Shown here: positions 11,140-56,802 of the stretch, in pieces
How positions within the stretch are numbered: the stretch's first letter is position 1
Layout: every line of letters begins with the position of its first letter
Source of the DNA: Salvelinus alpinus
Taxonomy: Eukaryota; Chordata; Actinopteri; Salmoniformes; Salmonidae
Reading direction: 5' to 3'
Length of the DNA: 64,000 nt
NCBI RefSeq assembly: GCF_045679555.1
Contig: NC_092094.1
Span: 16,425,112 to 16,489,111 of the forward strand
Notes under the pieces: model-generated
What the model saw: only the letters and a program-made list of their open reading frames with translations
What the model was told of the DNA's origin: nothing
Database searches by the model: none
Made by a program: the position numbers and the translations under genes

Positions 11140-11724
11140 CAAAACAATGCACATTTTCCTTTTTATTTAAAAATGTTAGGAGGATGGTCTCCAAATATCT
11201 GTATGCACAAATTCGCCTCAAAGCTCTCATTCTCAAAAATTCGAACCATAACATTCTCACACATACTATGTGCTAGAAGTACTGCCAAACAAGGTAGTTG
11301 TAAAGTCTGGCTGGTTCATGTCACTTTGTATATGTAGGCGATGATGTCTAGCTGGTACTGTGTATCTTAAATGTTGGCTGTAGCTTGGATGGTAAACTCT
11401 TTGGCAGGATTCTGATTTTCACTTATTCGCTCTCCTTGTTTCCTACAAATAGAAACAGATTACTTATTTTTTATCCCCTGCTTTTTCCACACGAAAACCA
11501 CTTGTTAGACTTAGAAACAGTACAAAAGTAAACAGTAATCTTTGATTTCAAATGATGAAACCAGGGAGTGTGAGTGGGTGGTACGTTTAATGTGTCCAGT
11601 CTCTAGGGGCTCTGTGCCAGTAATATTAAATATCTTCTGGTTTCAAATGGCCTCTATTCCTTGGTTGGCGTTCATTTTGCTTTGTGAACCAGTTTTCTTC
11701 ACAACCCCGTGCTGGGGGTTGTGT
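11140..11724 (-). other. lamb1: Probable lamb1 3' UTR
   Basis: On the minus strand, downstream of the lamb1 stop, the first clear AATAAA (plus strand TTTATT at 11162-11167) is about 560 nt from the stop. Cleavage would then fall near 11140-11150. The end is a prediction; there is no transcript evidence here. Confidence 0.4.
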
Positions 11725-45985
<34,261 letters not shown>

Positions 45986-46210
45986 TTTTGGTGTGCTTCC
46001 TATCCGTGAGACTGTGTGTGGTTCCTTATGGTAGGGTTTTGCCCTCACGCTTTTCTTGTCCCGCTACCCCTCAAATCACCACTGAGAAAATTGAGTAATT
46101 TTTCTGTCCCCCCCTCCTCAAGCATGCGCACAGGGTGTAACTCGCCCTCCCCCAAAGCCTCTATTCGATAAATCCAGTGAAGTCCTATAGCCAGCAGCTA
46201 CAAATGCTCA
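45986..46210 (-). promoter_or_regulatory. lamb1: Probable 5' UTR and promoter region of lamb1
   Basis: This stretch lies directly upstream of the start codon on the minus strand and is richer in G and C than its surroundings. It includes an NRF1-like GCATGCGCA (46122-46130) and C-rich blocks. No TATA box is evident. Mammalian LAMB1 has a separate non-coding first exon; an acceptor-like GGATAG lies about 20 bases before the ATG, but I cannot show a split 5' UTR here. Confidence 0.35.
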
Positions 46211-46659
46211 TCAACTAACTTGTATAGTTTGACGACCAATTACATAATAGATAAATCATTACCTGTGGGCTATCTGAAATGTGGCAGATCATTTGGAGCA
46301 GAAGGATCATGTTGACAGCATCTCATTATGCTCACATTGAGAGAAAGTTCAAACTTACACATCTAATAGGATTGTAAATGTCTTCTCTCTCAGATACCAA
46401 CCCCCACCTAGACCTACTCATCTAGAACAAAGGACATTCCTCCACTAAGGCAGGAAGCTGCCCTATTATGTCCCTAGGCTCAGGTAAAGCTGGGATAATA
46501 TAGGTACTGAAGCCATACTACTCATTTACTGTACTGAAGAGAAATTAGGTTAAGAGCTTAAAACTTTCCTGTACAGTTGTTGGTAATGACAGATTACCAA
46601 AGACTAAACTATGACCTACAACCTTAATTATGTGTCACAGGGAGTTTGGGGGGGGGGGG

Positions 46660-46746
<87 letters not shown>

Positions 46747-47399
46747 TGTCAGTACCAGCTCCAACCATAGCTGGAGGAGAAACAGGGTGGCAGTTCAAAT
46801 TCAATTATCTTTGAAATGGCAAAGAGGGGGACTGTAGGAACAGATTCAATTAGCTTTTTGAGTCTGAGAAACTAGACTATGTTCACAGTCACTGAGAATA
46901 TTGAAGAAAGAAAGACATTACTTGTGCTATTCATGAACCATTCCTTGGTTTACTGCTGAAAATAACATCAACATTTAGGCTCCGTCAAGGGACAAATGAC
47001 TAGTCCTAAAACACAGAAAAGTGGTCTCACTTGCAAAAATAAAGTATTCATTAAATTAGGCTAATACAGTGGCATCTCAATCTCATTCTGAACGAATACA
47101 ACCAACACGCAAAAAATACTACAATCTGTCCATTCAAGAACAGAAAAATGCACCCAAAAACCACAAAGGTTAAAAAAGGTTCTCAAATAATAGCTCCCTC
47201 TTCTGTAATTAGCTGCATCACTGGTGATATTTCCTTTAATCTTCAATGCAGTGGATCAGTGGCAACCTGCAATTAGGTAGAGCCATTAGTGGTCTGTGAA
47301 TTCCTCACGTTTAAAAACATGACCAGGGGGCAGGGAGGGAATGCAGACCCCAGTCTAAGACACATTCTCAGGGGTGAGTGGGCTAACTCTCCCCTGGGG
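46211..47399. other. 5' flank of lamb1
   Basis: No gene recognised. It contains a G10 run and (TG)n at 46649-46744. The remainder appears unique. Confidence 0.4.
46664..46744. repeat. (TG)n microsatellite upstream of lamb1
   Basis: About 40 TG dinucleotides, preceded by a run of ten G (46649-46658), about 0.7 kb upstream of the lamb1 start codon. Confidence 0.96.
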
Positions 47400-50300
47400 G
47401 GTATGAGATGGAACTGCCTTAGTGGAGGCCTCCCTGCTCCATCTACGGCTGCCCCCTGGACACTATGATCACTTGGCTACATAGCTGATGCATGCTTGAC
47501 TGTCCATTAATTCACGGTACTCCATTCTGTTTATTTGTGTTTTATCTGTCGGCTCTGTGCTTTAACTCAGGATCTGTGTGTAGTTAATCCGACCCTCTCT
47601 GCCTAGTCGTCGCCATTTTTACCTGTTGTTGCTGTGTTAGACTAGCACCCTGTTATTGCTGCTGTTATCTTACCTGTTGTTTTAGCTAGCTCTCCTAATC
47701 AAGACCTGCAATCACTTTATGCCTTATTGTATGTCTCTCTCAAATATCAATATGCCTTGCATACTGTTGTTCAGGCTAGTTTTCATTATCATTGTTTTGG
47801 TTTGCAATGGACCCTGTAGTTCCACTCTCCGTACCTCTGATACCCCCTTTGTCCCACCCCCCACACATGCGGTGACCTCACCCATTGAGACCAGCATGTC
47901 CAGAGATACAACCTCTCTTATCATCACCCAGTGCCTGGGCTTGCCTCCGCTGTACCCGCGCCCCTCCATACCCCTGTCTGCACATTATGCCCAGAATCTA
48001 TTCTACCACGCCCATAAATCTGCTCCTTTTATTCTTTGTCCCCAACGCTCTAGGCGACCAGTTTTGATAGCCTTTAGCCGCACCCTCATCCTACTACTCC
48101 TCTGTTCCTCGGGTGATGTGGAGGTAAACCCAGGCCCTGCATGTCCCCAGTCACCCTCATTTGTTGACTTCTGTGATCGAAAAAGCCTTGGCCTCATGCA
48201 TGTCAACATCAGAAGCCTCCTCCCTAAGTTTGCCTTACTCACCGCTTTAGCACACTCTGCCAATCCTGATGTCCTTGCCGTGTCCGAATCCTGGCTTAGG
48301 AAGGCCACCAAAAATTCTGAGATTTCCATACCCAACTATAACACTTTCCGTCAAGATAGAACTGCCAAAGGGGGAGGAGTTGCAATCTACTGCAGAGATA
48401 GCCTGCAAAGTTCTGTCATACTTTCCAGGTCTATGCCCAAACAGTTCGAACTTCTAATTTTAAAAATTAATCTCTCCAGAAATAAGTCTCTCACTGTTGC
48501 CGCCTGCTACCGACCCCCCTCAGCTCCCAGCTGTGCCCTGGACACCATCTGTGAATTGATCGCTCCCCATCTAGCTTCAGAGTTTGTTCTGTTAGGTGAC
48601 CTAAACTGGGATATGCTTAACACCCCGGCAGTCCTACAATCCAAGCTTGATGCCCTCAATCTCACACAAATCATCAAGGAACCCACCAGGTACAACCCTA
48701 AATCCGTAAACATGGGCACCCTAATAGACATTATCCTGACCAACCTGCCCTCCAAATACACCTCTGCTGTCTTCAATCAAGATCTCAGCGATCACTGCCT
48801 CATTGCCTGTATCCGCCACGGGTCCGCGGTCAAACGACCACCCCTCATCACTGTCAAACGCTCCCTAAAACACTTCTGCGAGCAGGCCTTTCTAATCGAC
48901 CTGGCCCGGGTACCCTGGAAGGATATTGACCTCATCCCGTCAGTTGAGGATGCCTGGTCATTCTTTAAATGTTACTTCCTCACCATATTAGACAAGCATG
49001 CTCCGTTCAAAAAATGCAGAACCAAGAACAGATATAGCCCTTGGTTCACTCCAGACCTGACTGCCCTCGACCAGCACAAAAACATCCTGTGGCGAACTGC
49101 AATAGCATCGAAGAGCCCCCGCGATATGCAACTGTTCAGGGAAGTCAGGAACCAATACACGCAGTCAGTCAGGAAAGCAAAGGCCAGCTTTTTCAAGCAG
49201 AAATTCGCATCCTGTAGCTCTAACTCCAAAAAGTTCTGGGATACTGTAAAGTCCATGGAGAACAAGAGCACCTCCTCCCAGCTGCCCACTGCACTGAGGC
49301 TAGGTAACACGGTCACCACCGATAAATCCGTGATAATCGAAGACTTCAACAAGCATTTCTCAATGGCTGGCCATGCCTTCCTCCTGGCGACTCCAACCTT
49401 GGCCAACAGCCCCGCCCCCCCCGCTGCTACTCGCCCAAGCCTCCCCAGCTTCTCCTTTACCCAAATCCAGATAGCAGATGTTCTGAAAGAGCTGGAAAAC
49501 CTGGACCCATACAAATCAGCTGGGCTTGACAATCTGGACCCCCTATTTCTGAAACTGTCCGCCGCCATTGTCGCACCCCCTATTACCAGCCTGTTCAACC
49601 TCTCCTTCGTATCATCTGAGATCCCCAAGGATTGGAAAGCTGCCGCGGTCATCCCCCTCTTCAAAGGGGGAGACACCCTGGACCCAAACTGTTACAGACC
49701 TATATCCATCCTGCCCTGCCTATCTAAGGTCTTCGAAAGCCAAGTCAACAAACAGATCACTGACCATCTCGAATCCCACCGTACCTTCTCCGCTGTGCAA
49801 TCCGGTTTCCGAGCCGGTCACGGGTGCACCTCAGCCACGCTCAAGGTACTAAACGATATCATAACCGCCATCGATAAAAGACATTACTGTGCAGCCGTCT
49901 TCATCGACCTGGCCAAGGCTTTCGACTCTGTCAATCACCATATTCTTATCGGCAGACTCAGTAGCCTCGGTTTTTCTAATGACTGCCTTGCCTGGTTCAC
50001 CAACTACTTTGCAGACAGAGTTCAGTGTGTCAAATCGGAGGGCATGTTGTCCGGTCCTCTGGCAGTCTCTATGGGGGTACCACAGGGTTCAATTCTCGGG
50101 CCGACTCTTTTCTCTGTATACATCAATGATGTTGCTCTTGCTGCGGGCGATTCCCTGATCCACCTCTACGCAGACGACACCATTCTATATACTTCCGGCC
50201 CTTCCTTGGACACTGTGCTATCTAACCTCCAAACGAGCTTCAATGCCATACAACACTCCTTCCGTGGCCTCCAACTGCTCTTAAACGCTAGTAAAACCAA

Positions 50301-51395
50301 ATGCATGCTTTTCAACCGTTCGCTGCCTGCACCCGCACGCCCGACTAGCATCACCACCCTGGACGGTTCCGACCTAGAATATGTGGACATCTATAAGTAC
50401 CTAGGTGTCTGGCTAGACTGCAAACTCTCCTTCCAGACTCATATCAAACATCTCCAATCCAAAATCAAATCAAGAATCGGCTTTCTATTCCGCAACAAAG
50501 CCTCCTTCACTCACGCCGCCAAACTTACCCTAGTAAAACTGACTATCCTACCGATCCTCGACTTCGGCGATGTCATCTACAAAATAGCTTCCAACACTCT
50601 ACTCAGCAAACTGGATGCAGTTTATCACAGTGCCATTCGTTTTGTTACTAAAGCACCTTATACGACCCACCACTGCGACCTGTATGCCCTAGTCGGCTGG
50701 CCCTCGCTACATGTTCGTCGTCAGACCCACTGGCTCCAGGTCATCTACAAGGCTATGCTAGGTAAAGTGCCGCCTTATCTCAGTTCACTGGTCACGATGG
50801 CTACACCCACCCGCAGCACGCGCTCCAGCAGGTGTATCTCACTGATCATCCCTAAAGCTAAAACCTCATTTGGACGCCTTTCCTTCCAGTTCTCTGCTGC
50901 CTGCGACTGGAACGAATTGCAAAAATCTCTGAAGTTGGAGACTTTTATCTCCCTCAACAACTTTAAAAATCTGCTATCCGAGCAGCTAACCGATCGCTGC
51001 AGCTGTACATAGTCCATCTGTAAACTACCCACCCAATTTACCTACCTCACCCCCCATACTGCTTTTATTTATTTACTTTTCTGCTCTTTTGCACACCAGT
51101 ATCTCTTCTTGCACATGATCATCTGATGATTTATCACTCCAGTGTTAATCTGCTAAATTGTAATTATTCGATTTATTGCCTACCTCATGCCTTTTGCACA
51201 CATTGTATATAGATTCTATTTTTTCTACCATGTTATTGACTTGTTTATTGTTTACTCCATGTGTAACTCTGTGTTGTCTGTTCACACTGCTATGCTTTAT
51301 CTTGGCCAGGTCGCAGTTGCAAATGAGAACTTGTTCTCAACTAGCCTACCTGGTTAAATAAAGGTGAAAAAAATAAAAAAAATAAAAAAATAAAC
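47400..51395 (+). mobile_element. Near full-length RSg-1/L2-like LINE
   Basis: A ~4-kb non-LTR retrotransposon with a 5' UTR (about 47400-47718; left limit estimated), one intact ORF (47719-51012), a ~350-bp 3' UTR and a 3' tail TTAAATAAAGGTG followed by A-rich AAATAAAA repeats to 51395. The tail (TTGTTCTCAACT ... GGTTAAATAAAG) parallels that of the HpaI SINE at 33.8-34.0 kb. It lies about 1.4 kb upstream of the lamb1 start, on the opposite strand. The open ORF points to recent insertion. Confidence 0.85.
47719..51012 (+). CDS. LINE ORF: 2A-like motif, APE endonuclease, reverse transcriptase
   Basis: An intact 1097-residue polyprotein of a non-LTR retrotransposon. Residues 1-130 have hydrophobic stretches (ILLFRLVFIIIVLVC, LILLLLCSS). 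Residues 133-140 are DVEVNPGP, a 2A-like ribosome-skipping motif that would release the N-terminal ~139 residues. An APE endonuclease follows (about 157-365): MHVNIRSL, VSESWL, GDLNWDM, SDHCLI. The reverse transcriptase (about 590-880) has GLDNLDPLFL, YRPISILPCLSKVFE, FIDLAKAFDSVNH, MGVPQGSILGP and catalytic YADD at 817-820. The C-terminal part resembles other fish L2-type ORFs. The first ATG is taken as start; MSLSNINM, a few codons later, could also serve. It nicks target DNA and copies its own RNA. It is not a host gene. Confidence 0.92.
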   Translation: MPYCMSLSNINMPCILLFRLVFIIIVLVCNGPCSSTLRTSDTPFVPPPTHAVTSPIETSMSRDTTSLIITQCLGLPPLYPRPSIPLSAHYAQNLFYHAHKSAPFILCPQRSRRPVLIAFSRTLILLLLCSSGDVEVNPGPACPQSPSFVDFCDRKSLGLMHVNIRSLLPKFALLTALAHSANPDVLAVSESWLRKATKNSEISIPNYNTFRQDRTAKGGGVAIYCRDSLQSSVILSRSMPKQFELLILKINLSRNKSLTVAACYRPPSAPSCALDTICELIAPHLASEFVLLGDLNWDMLNTPAVLQSKLDALNLTQIIKEPTRYNPKSVNMGTLIDIILTNLPSKYTSAVFNQDLSDHCLIACIRHGSAVKRPPLITVKRSLKHFCEQAFLIDLARVPWKDIDLIPSVEDAWSFFKCYFLTILDKHAPFKKCRTKNRYSPWFTPDLTALDQHKNILWRTAIASKSPRDMQLFREVRNQYTQSVRKAKASFFKQKFASCSSNSKKFWDTVKSMENKSTSSQLPTALRLGNTVTTDKSVIIEDFNKHFSMAGHAFLLATPTLANSPAPPAATRPSLPSFSFTQIQIADVLKELENLDPYKSAGLDNLDPLFLKLSAAIVAPPITSLFNLSFVSSEIPKDWKAAAVIPLFKGGDTLDPNCYRPISILPCLSKVFESQVNKQITDHLESHRTFSAVQSGFRAGHGCTSATLKVLNDIITAIDKRHYCAAVFIDLAKAFDSVNHHILIGRLSSLGFSNDCLAWFTNYFADRVQCVKSEGMLSGPLAVSMGVPQGSILGPTLFSVYINDVALAAGDSLIHLYADDTILYTSGPSLDTVLSNLQTSFNAIQHSFRGLQLLLNASKTKCMLFNRSLPAPARPTSITTLDGSDLEYVDIYKYLGVWLDCKLSFQTHIKHLQSKIKSRIGFLFRNKASFTHAAKLTLVKLTILPILDFGDVIYKIASNTLLSKLDAVYHSAIRFVTKAPYTTHHCDLYALVGWPSLHVRRQTHWLQVIYKAMLGKVPPYLSSLVTMATPTRSTRSSRCISLIIPKAKTSFGRLSFQFSAACDWNELQKSLKLETFISLNNFKNLLSEQLTDRCSCT

Positions 51396-51440
51396 CATGT
51401 GTATGTGACAAATAAAATGTGATTTGAATTTGATTTGATG
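51396..51440 (+). mobile_element. Non-LTR element 3' tail fragment
   Basis: GTATGTGACAAATAAAATGT followed by GATTTGAATTTGATTTGATG, a typical 3' tail with TTTGA repeats, wedged between two LINEs. Confidence 0.5.
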
Positions 51441-52067
51441 AACTACAGGACAAAATACAAACCCTCCAACCCAAAAAGGCCTGTGGGGTTGATGGTATCC
51501 TAAATGAAATGATAAAATATACAGACCATGAATTCCAATTGACTATACATAAACACTTTAACATCATCCTCAGCTCTGGCATCTTCCCCAATATTTGGAA
51601 CCAAGGACTGATCAGCCCAATCGACAATAGTGGAGACAATTTTGACCCCAATAACTAACGTGGGATATGCGTCAACAGCAACCTTGGGAAAATCCTAAGC
51701 ATTATCATTAACAGCAGACATTTCCTCAGTGCAATGAGAAATGTCAAATTGGCTTTTTACCAAATTACAGTACAACAGACCATGTATTCAACCTACGCAC
51801 CATAATTGACAAACAAACAAACCAAAACAAAGGCAAAGTCTTCTCATGCTTTGTTGATTTAAAAAAAGCTCTCGACTCAATTTGACATGAGGGTCTGCTA
51901 TACAAATTGATGGAAAGTGGTGTTGGGAGAAAAACATAAGACATTATGAAATCCATGTACACAAACAACAAGTGTGCAGTTAAAATTGGCAAAAAAACAC
52001 ACAGATTTCTTTCCACAGAGCCGGGGGGTGAGATAGAGATGCAGCTTAAGCCCCACCCTCTTCAACA

Positions 52068-53123
52068 TACAATACCAGTCAAAAGTTTGGACACACCAAC
52101 TCATTCAAGGGTTTTTCTTCTGCAGCATATTGCTGCTGAATGCTGTGGTAGCCATGCTGGTTAAGTGTGCCTTGAACTCTAAATAAATCATTGACAGTGT
52201 CACCAGCAAAGCACCCCCACACCATCACACCTCCTCCTACATGCTTCACGGTGGGAACCACACATGCAGGATCATCCATTCACCTACTCTGTATCTCAAA
52301 GAGAAGGCGTTTGGAACCAAAAATCTCAAATTTGGACTCATCAGACCAAAGGACAGATTTCCACCAGTCTCATGTCCATTGCTTGTGTTTCTTGACCCAA
52401 GCAAGTCTCTTTTTGTTATTCGTGTTCTTTAGTAGTGGTTTCTTTGCAGCAATTCGACCATTCGCCTGATTCACACAGTCTCCTCTGAACAGTTGATGTT
52501 GAGATGTGTCTGTAACTTGAACTCTGTGAAGCATTTATTTGGGCTGCAATCTGAGGTGCAGTTAACTCTAATGAACATATCCTCTGCAGCAGAGGTAACT
52601 CTGGGTCTTCCTTTCCTGTGGTGGTCCTCATGAGAGCCAGTTTCATCATAGCGCTTGATGGTTTTTGCGAAAATAGTGATGGACTGTTGTTTCTTTTTGC
52701 TTATTTGAGCTGTTCTTGCCATAATATGGATTTTGGTCTTTTACCAAATAGGGTTGTTAGTTGTGTTGTGACCCTACCTTGTCACAACACAACTAATTGT
52801 CTCAAACGCATTAAGCAATTCCACAAATTAACTTTTAACAAGGCACACCTGTTAATTGAAATGTATTCCACCTCATGAAGCTGGTTGAGAGAATGCCAAG
52901 AGTGTGCAAAGCTGTCGTCAAGGCAAAGGGTGGCTACTTTGAAGAATCTCAAATATAAAATCTATTTAGATTTCTTTAACACTTTTTTGGTTACTACATG
53001 ATTCCATATGTTTTATTTCATCGTTTTGATGTCTTCACTATTATTCTACAATGTAGAAAATTGAAAAATAAAGAAAAATCCTGGAATGAGTAGGTGTGTC
53101 CAATATTTGGGACTGGCACTGTA
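52068..53123 (-). mobile_element. Tc1-like transposon nested in the decayed LINE
   Basis: The left terminus CCAGTCAAAAGTTTGGACAC (52075-52094) followed by ACTCATTCAAGGGTTTTTC is mirrored near 53070-53122. Removing it restores the LINE reading CTTCAACATA/TATCAACGAA with a TA duplicated. It is the same family as the element at 3479-5521. At ~1.06 kb it is internally shortened. Confidence 0.82.
52095..52722 (-). pseudogene. Tc1-like transposase N-terminal remnant
   Basis: Minus strand from the ATG at 52722: MARTAQISKKKQQSITIFAK, then KGRPRVTSAAEDMFIR in a shifted frame, and farther down VKHVGGGVMVWGCFAGD near 52240. This is the helix-turn-helix end plus part of the catalytic region of a Tc1 transposase with stops and deletions. 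Confidence 0.7.
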
Positions 53124-53855
53124 TATATCAACGAATTGGCAAGGGCACTTGAACAGTCTGCAGCACCAAGCCTCACCCTACTAAAAGTTGAAGTCAAATG
53201 TCTACTGATGATCTGGTGCTTCATTCCCCAACCAAGGGGGGCCTACAGCAGCACCTAGATCTTCTGCACAGATTCTGTCAGACCTGGGCCCTGACAGTAA
53301 ATCTCAGTAAGACAAAAAATAATAGTGTTCCAAAAAAGGTCCAGTTGCCAGGACCATGAATACAAATTACATCTAGACACCGTTGCCCTAGAGCACACAA
53401 AAAAACTCTACCTGGCCCTAAACATCAGAGCCACAGGTAACTTCCACAAAGCTGTGAACGATCTGAGAGACAAGGCAAGAAGGACCTTGTATTCCATCAA
53501 AAGGAACATAAAATTCATACCAATTAGGATCTGGCTAAAAATACTTGAATCAGTTATAGAACCCAATGCCCTTTATGGTTGTGAGGTCTGGGGTCTGCTT
53601 ATTAACCAAGAATTCACAAAATGGGACAAACACCAAATTGAGTCTGCATGCAGAATTCTGCATTAATATCCTCTGTGTACAACGTAAATAACAAAATAAT
53701 GCATGCAGAGCAGAATTAGGCCGATACCTGCTATTTATCAAAATCCAGAAAAGAGCTGTTAAATTCTACCTCCACCTAAAAGGAATCGATTCCCAAACCT
53801 TCCACAACAAAGCCATCATCTACGGAGAAATTAACCTGGAGAAGAGACCCCTTAG

Positions 53856-53920
53856 TGTCACGCCCTGGCCTTAGTTATCTTTGTTTTCTTTCTCTCTTCC
53901 ACCATACGACGATCGTGACA
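53856..53920 (+). mobile_element. Internally deleted solo LTR, 65 bp
   Basis: Starts TGTCACGCCCTGGCCTTAG and ends GACGATCGTGACA, matching both ends of the LTR at 3134-3470 but lacking ~270 internal bases. Flanked by the direct repeat CTTAG (53851-53855 and 53921-53925). It sits inside the decayed LINE. Confidence 0.65.
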
Positions 53921-54724
53921 CTTAGTAAGCTGGTCCTGGGGCTCTGTTCACAAACACAAACAGACCCAACAGTACAGCAACACAATTAAAACCAACCAAA
54001 TCATTTGAAAATGAAAGATAATTCCTTGACACATTGGAAAGAATTTACAAAACAAAGTGAGTTAACTAGAATGCTATTTGGCCCTAAATAGAGACTACAC
54101 AGTGGCAGAATACCTGACCACTGTGACTGACCCAAACTTAAGGAAAGCTTTGACTATGTACAGACACAGTGAGAATAGCCTTGCTATTGAGAAAGGCCGC
54201 CAAAGGCAGACCTGGCTCTCAAGAGAAGACAGGCTATGTGCACACTGCCAACAAAATGGAAACTGAGCTGCACTTCCTAACCTCCTGCCAAATGTATGAC
54301 CATATTAGAGACACATATTTCCCTCAGATTACAGGCCCACAAAGAATTGGAAAACAAATCCAATTTTGATAAACGCCCATATCTATTGGGTGAAAAACCA
54401 CAGTGTGCAATCACAGCAGCAATATTTGTGACCTGTTGCCACAAGAAAAGGGCAACCAGTGAAGAACAAACACCATTGTAAATACAAACTATATTTATGT
54501 ATATTTATTTTCCCTTTTGTACTTTAACTACTTGCACATCATTACAATACTGTATACAGACATAATATGACAATGTGTCTTTATTATTTTGGAACTTTTG
54601 TACGTGTCATGTTTACTGTAAATTTTTTATTGTTTATTTCACTTTTGTTTATTATCTATTTCACTTGCTTTGGCAATGTAAATATATGTTTCCCATGTCA
54701 ATAAAGCCCTTTAAATTGAAATTG

Positions 54725-55910
<1,186 letters not shown>

Positions 55911-56052
55911 TTAGGAGGTACTGTCAATGTACCTATCCACGCGGGAGGCAATCTCCCTTCGGAGGGATTCCACCATCTCCAACAACATGGCAACCTCCAT
56001 GGCTTTGTCCTCTTTGTTGTTGATGAAGTCTTGGATCTGTTTCACCAAGTCC
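55911..56052 (-). pseudogene. Terminal exon-like segment of an unrecognised gene
   Basis: The minus-strand frame reads DLVKQIQDFINNKEDKAMEV, AMLLEMVESLRREIASRVDR, YIDSTS and a stop (TAA, complement at 55911-55913). It is predicted helical, probably coiled coil. It continues the frame of the segment at 56561-56696 if the exon starts with the G at 56052. However, the bases before it are TTTC rather than AG, so the acceptor is missing or differently placed. An AG at 56041-56042 exists but breaks the frame. Family not recognised. Confidence 0.4.
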
Positions 56053-56560
56053 GAAACAACAAAGACAAAGAGAAAATGAAGACAATGATTAGTGGATCCT
56101 TTAAAACGTTTGTTACTGTTGGGGTGGAATAAAATGCTGCACACCAAGTGGCTCTCCAGAAAAAGGAGTTGGACACCTCTGTTTAAAAGGGGGAAATCTG
56201 CAGTTCAAACAACAATAAAGCAAAAGCAGTCACCCCACTACTGTTTTGGTAAACAGCTGAGGGATGTGGCTGGAGAAATGTAACTACACTCAAAATTCAT
56301 AGGCAGAGCAATGGATGCAACGACTGACCATCCATGAGATCAAAATGACAGTTTTAACCATGTTTTAAGGCTATACATTTGTTAACATTACATTGTTTAC
56401 AAACAAGCTTACCTTTTCAGATATGATGCGGGACGACAGTTGAATTAAGCTCATGAGGCATTTATTTATATGTTATACTCTTCAAGAATTAATCAGTCAT
56501 TTAAAAGTAAAAAAAGTATGTACCAATTTTAGATTGCCCCTTCAAGGTCTTGAGACTTAC

Positions 56561-56696
56561 TGCCAAATTTCTTGAATTTTATCTTGAAGGAATTTTGTGA
56601 TTTTCTCTGCCTCCATAGTAATGTTCTTTAGGTGTTCGATGACCACTTAATCCCCTCCTTTAGCTTATCAAACAGAGCTGTCACCTTTTTGAGCTC
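56561..56696 (-). pseudogene. Internal exon-like segment, probably one base deleted
   Basis: Bounded by a good acceptor (TTATTTGCCAG) and donor (GTAAGT) on the minus strand. It reads ELKKVTALFDKLKEGIK, then needs a one-base shift near 56645 to continue VVIEHLKNITMEAEKITKFL, QDKIQEIW. Helical, amphipathic, of unknown family. With the next segment it looks like the C-terminal end of a gene whose 5' part lies beyond the minisatellite. A sequencing error could also explain the frameshift. Confidence 0.4.
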
Positions 56697-56802
56697 CTGG
56701 CAAATAACAAGTAAAAAAAAACTAAAACGCATAACTACTTAGTTTTATACTCACCACTTAGTACCAAGGTGAGATTGAAAATAAGTACGTGGGAAGAAGA
56801 GG

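Larger units (their letters stand above)
51441..54722 (+). mobile_element. Decayed LINE (Nimb/I-like) with two nested insertions
   Basis: Plus-strand RT remnants appear in order: KACGVDGILNEM-like near 51475, CFVDLKKALDSI-like near 51850, LFNIYINELA across the nested Tc1, LHRFCQTWALTVNLSKTK near 53265, and VNDLRDKARRTLYSIKRNIK with EPNALYGCEVWG in an open stretch at 53325-53666. The 3' end reads TTTCCCATGTCAATAAAGCC then TTTAAATTGAAATTGA. Many stops and frameshifts. Interrupted by a Tc1 (52068-53123) and a short LTR relic (53856-53920). The clade name rests on resemblance only. Confidence 0.75.

Noticed and set aside
47719-51012. Long ORF as a host gene
   Set aside because: Endonuclease and YADD reverse transcriptase motifs plus the A-rich 3' tail show it is a LINE.
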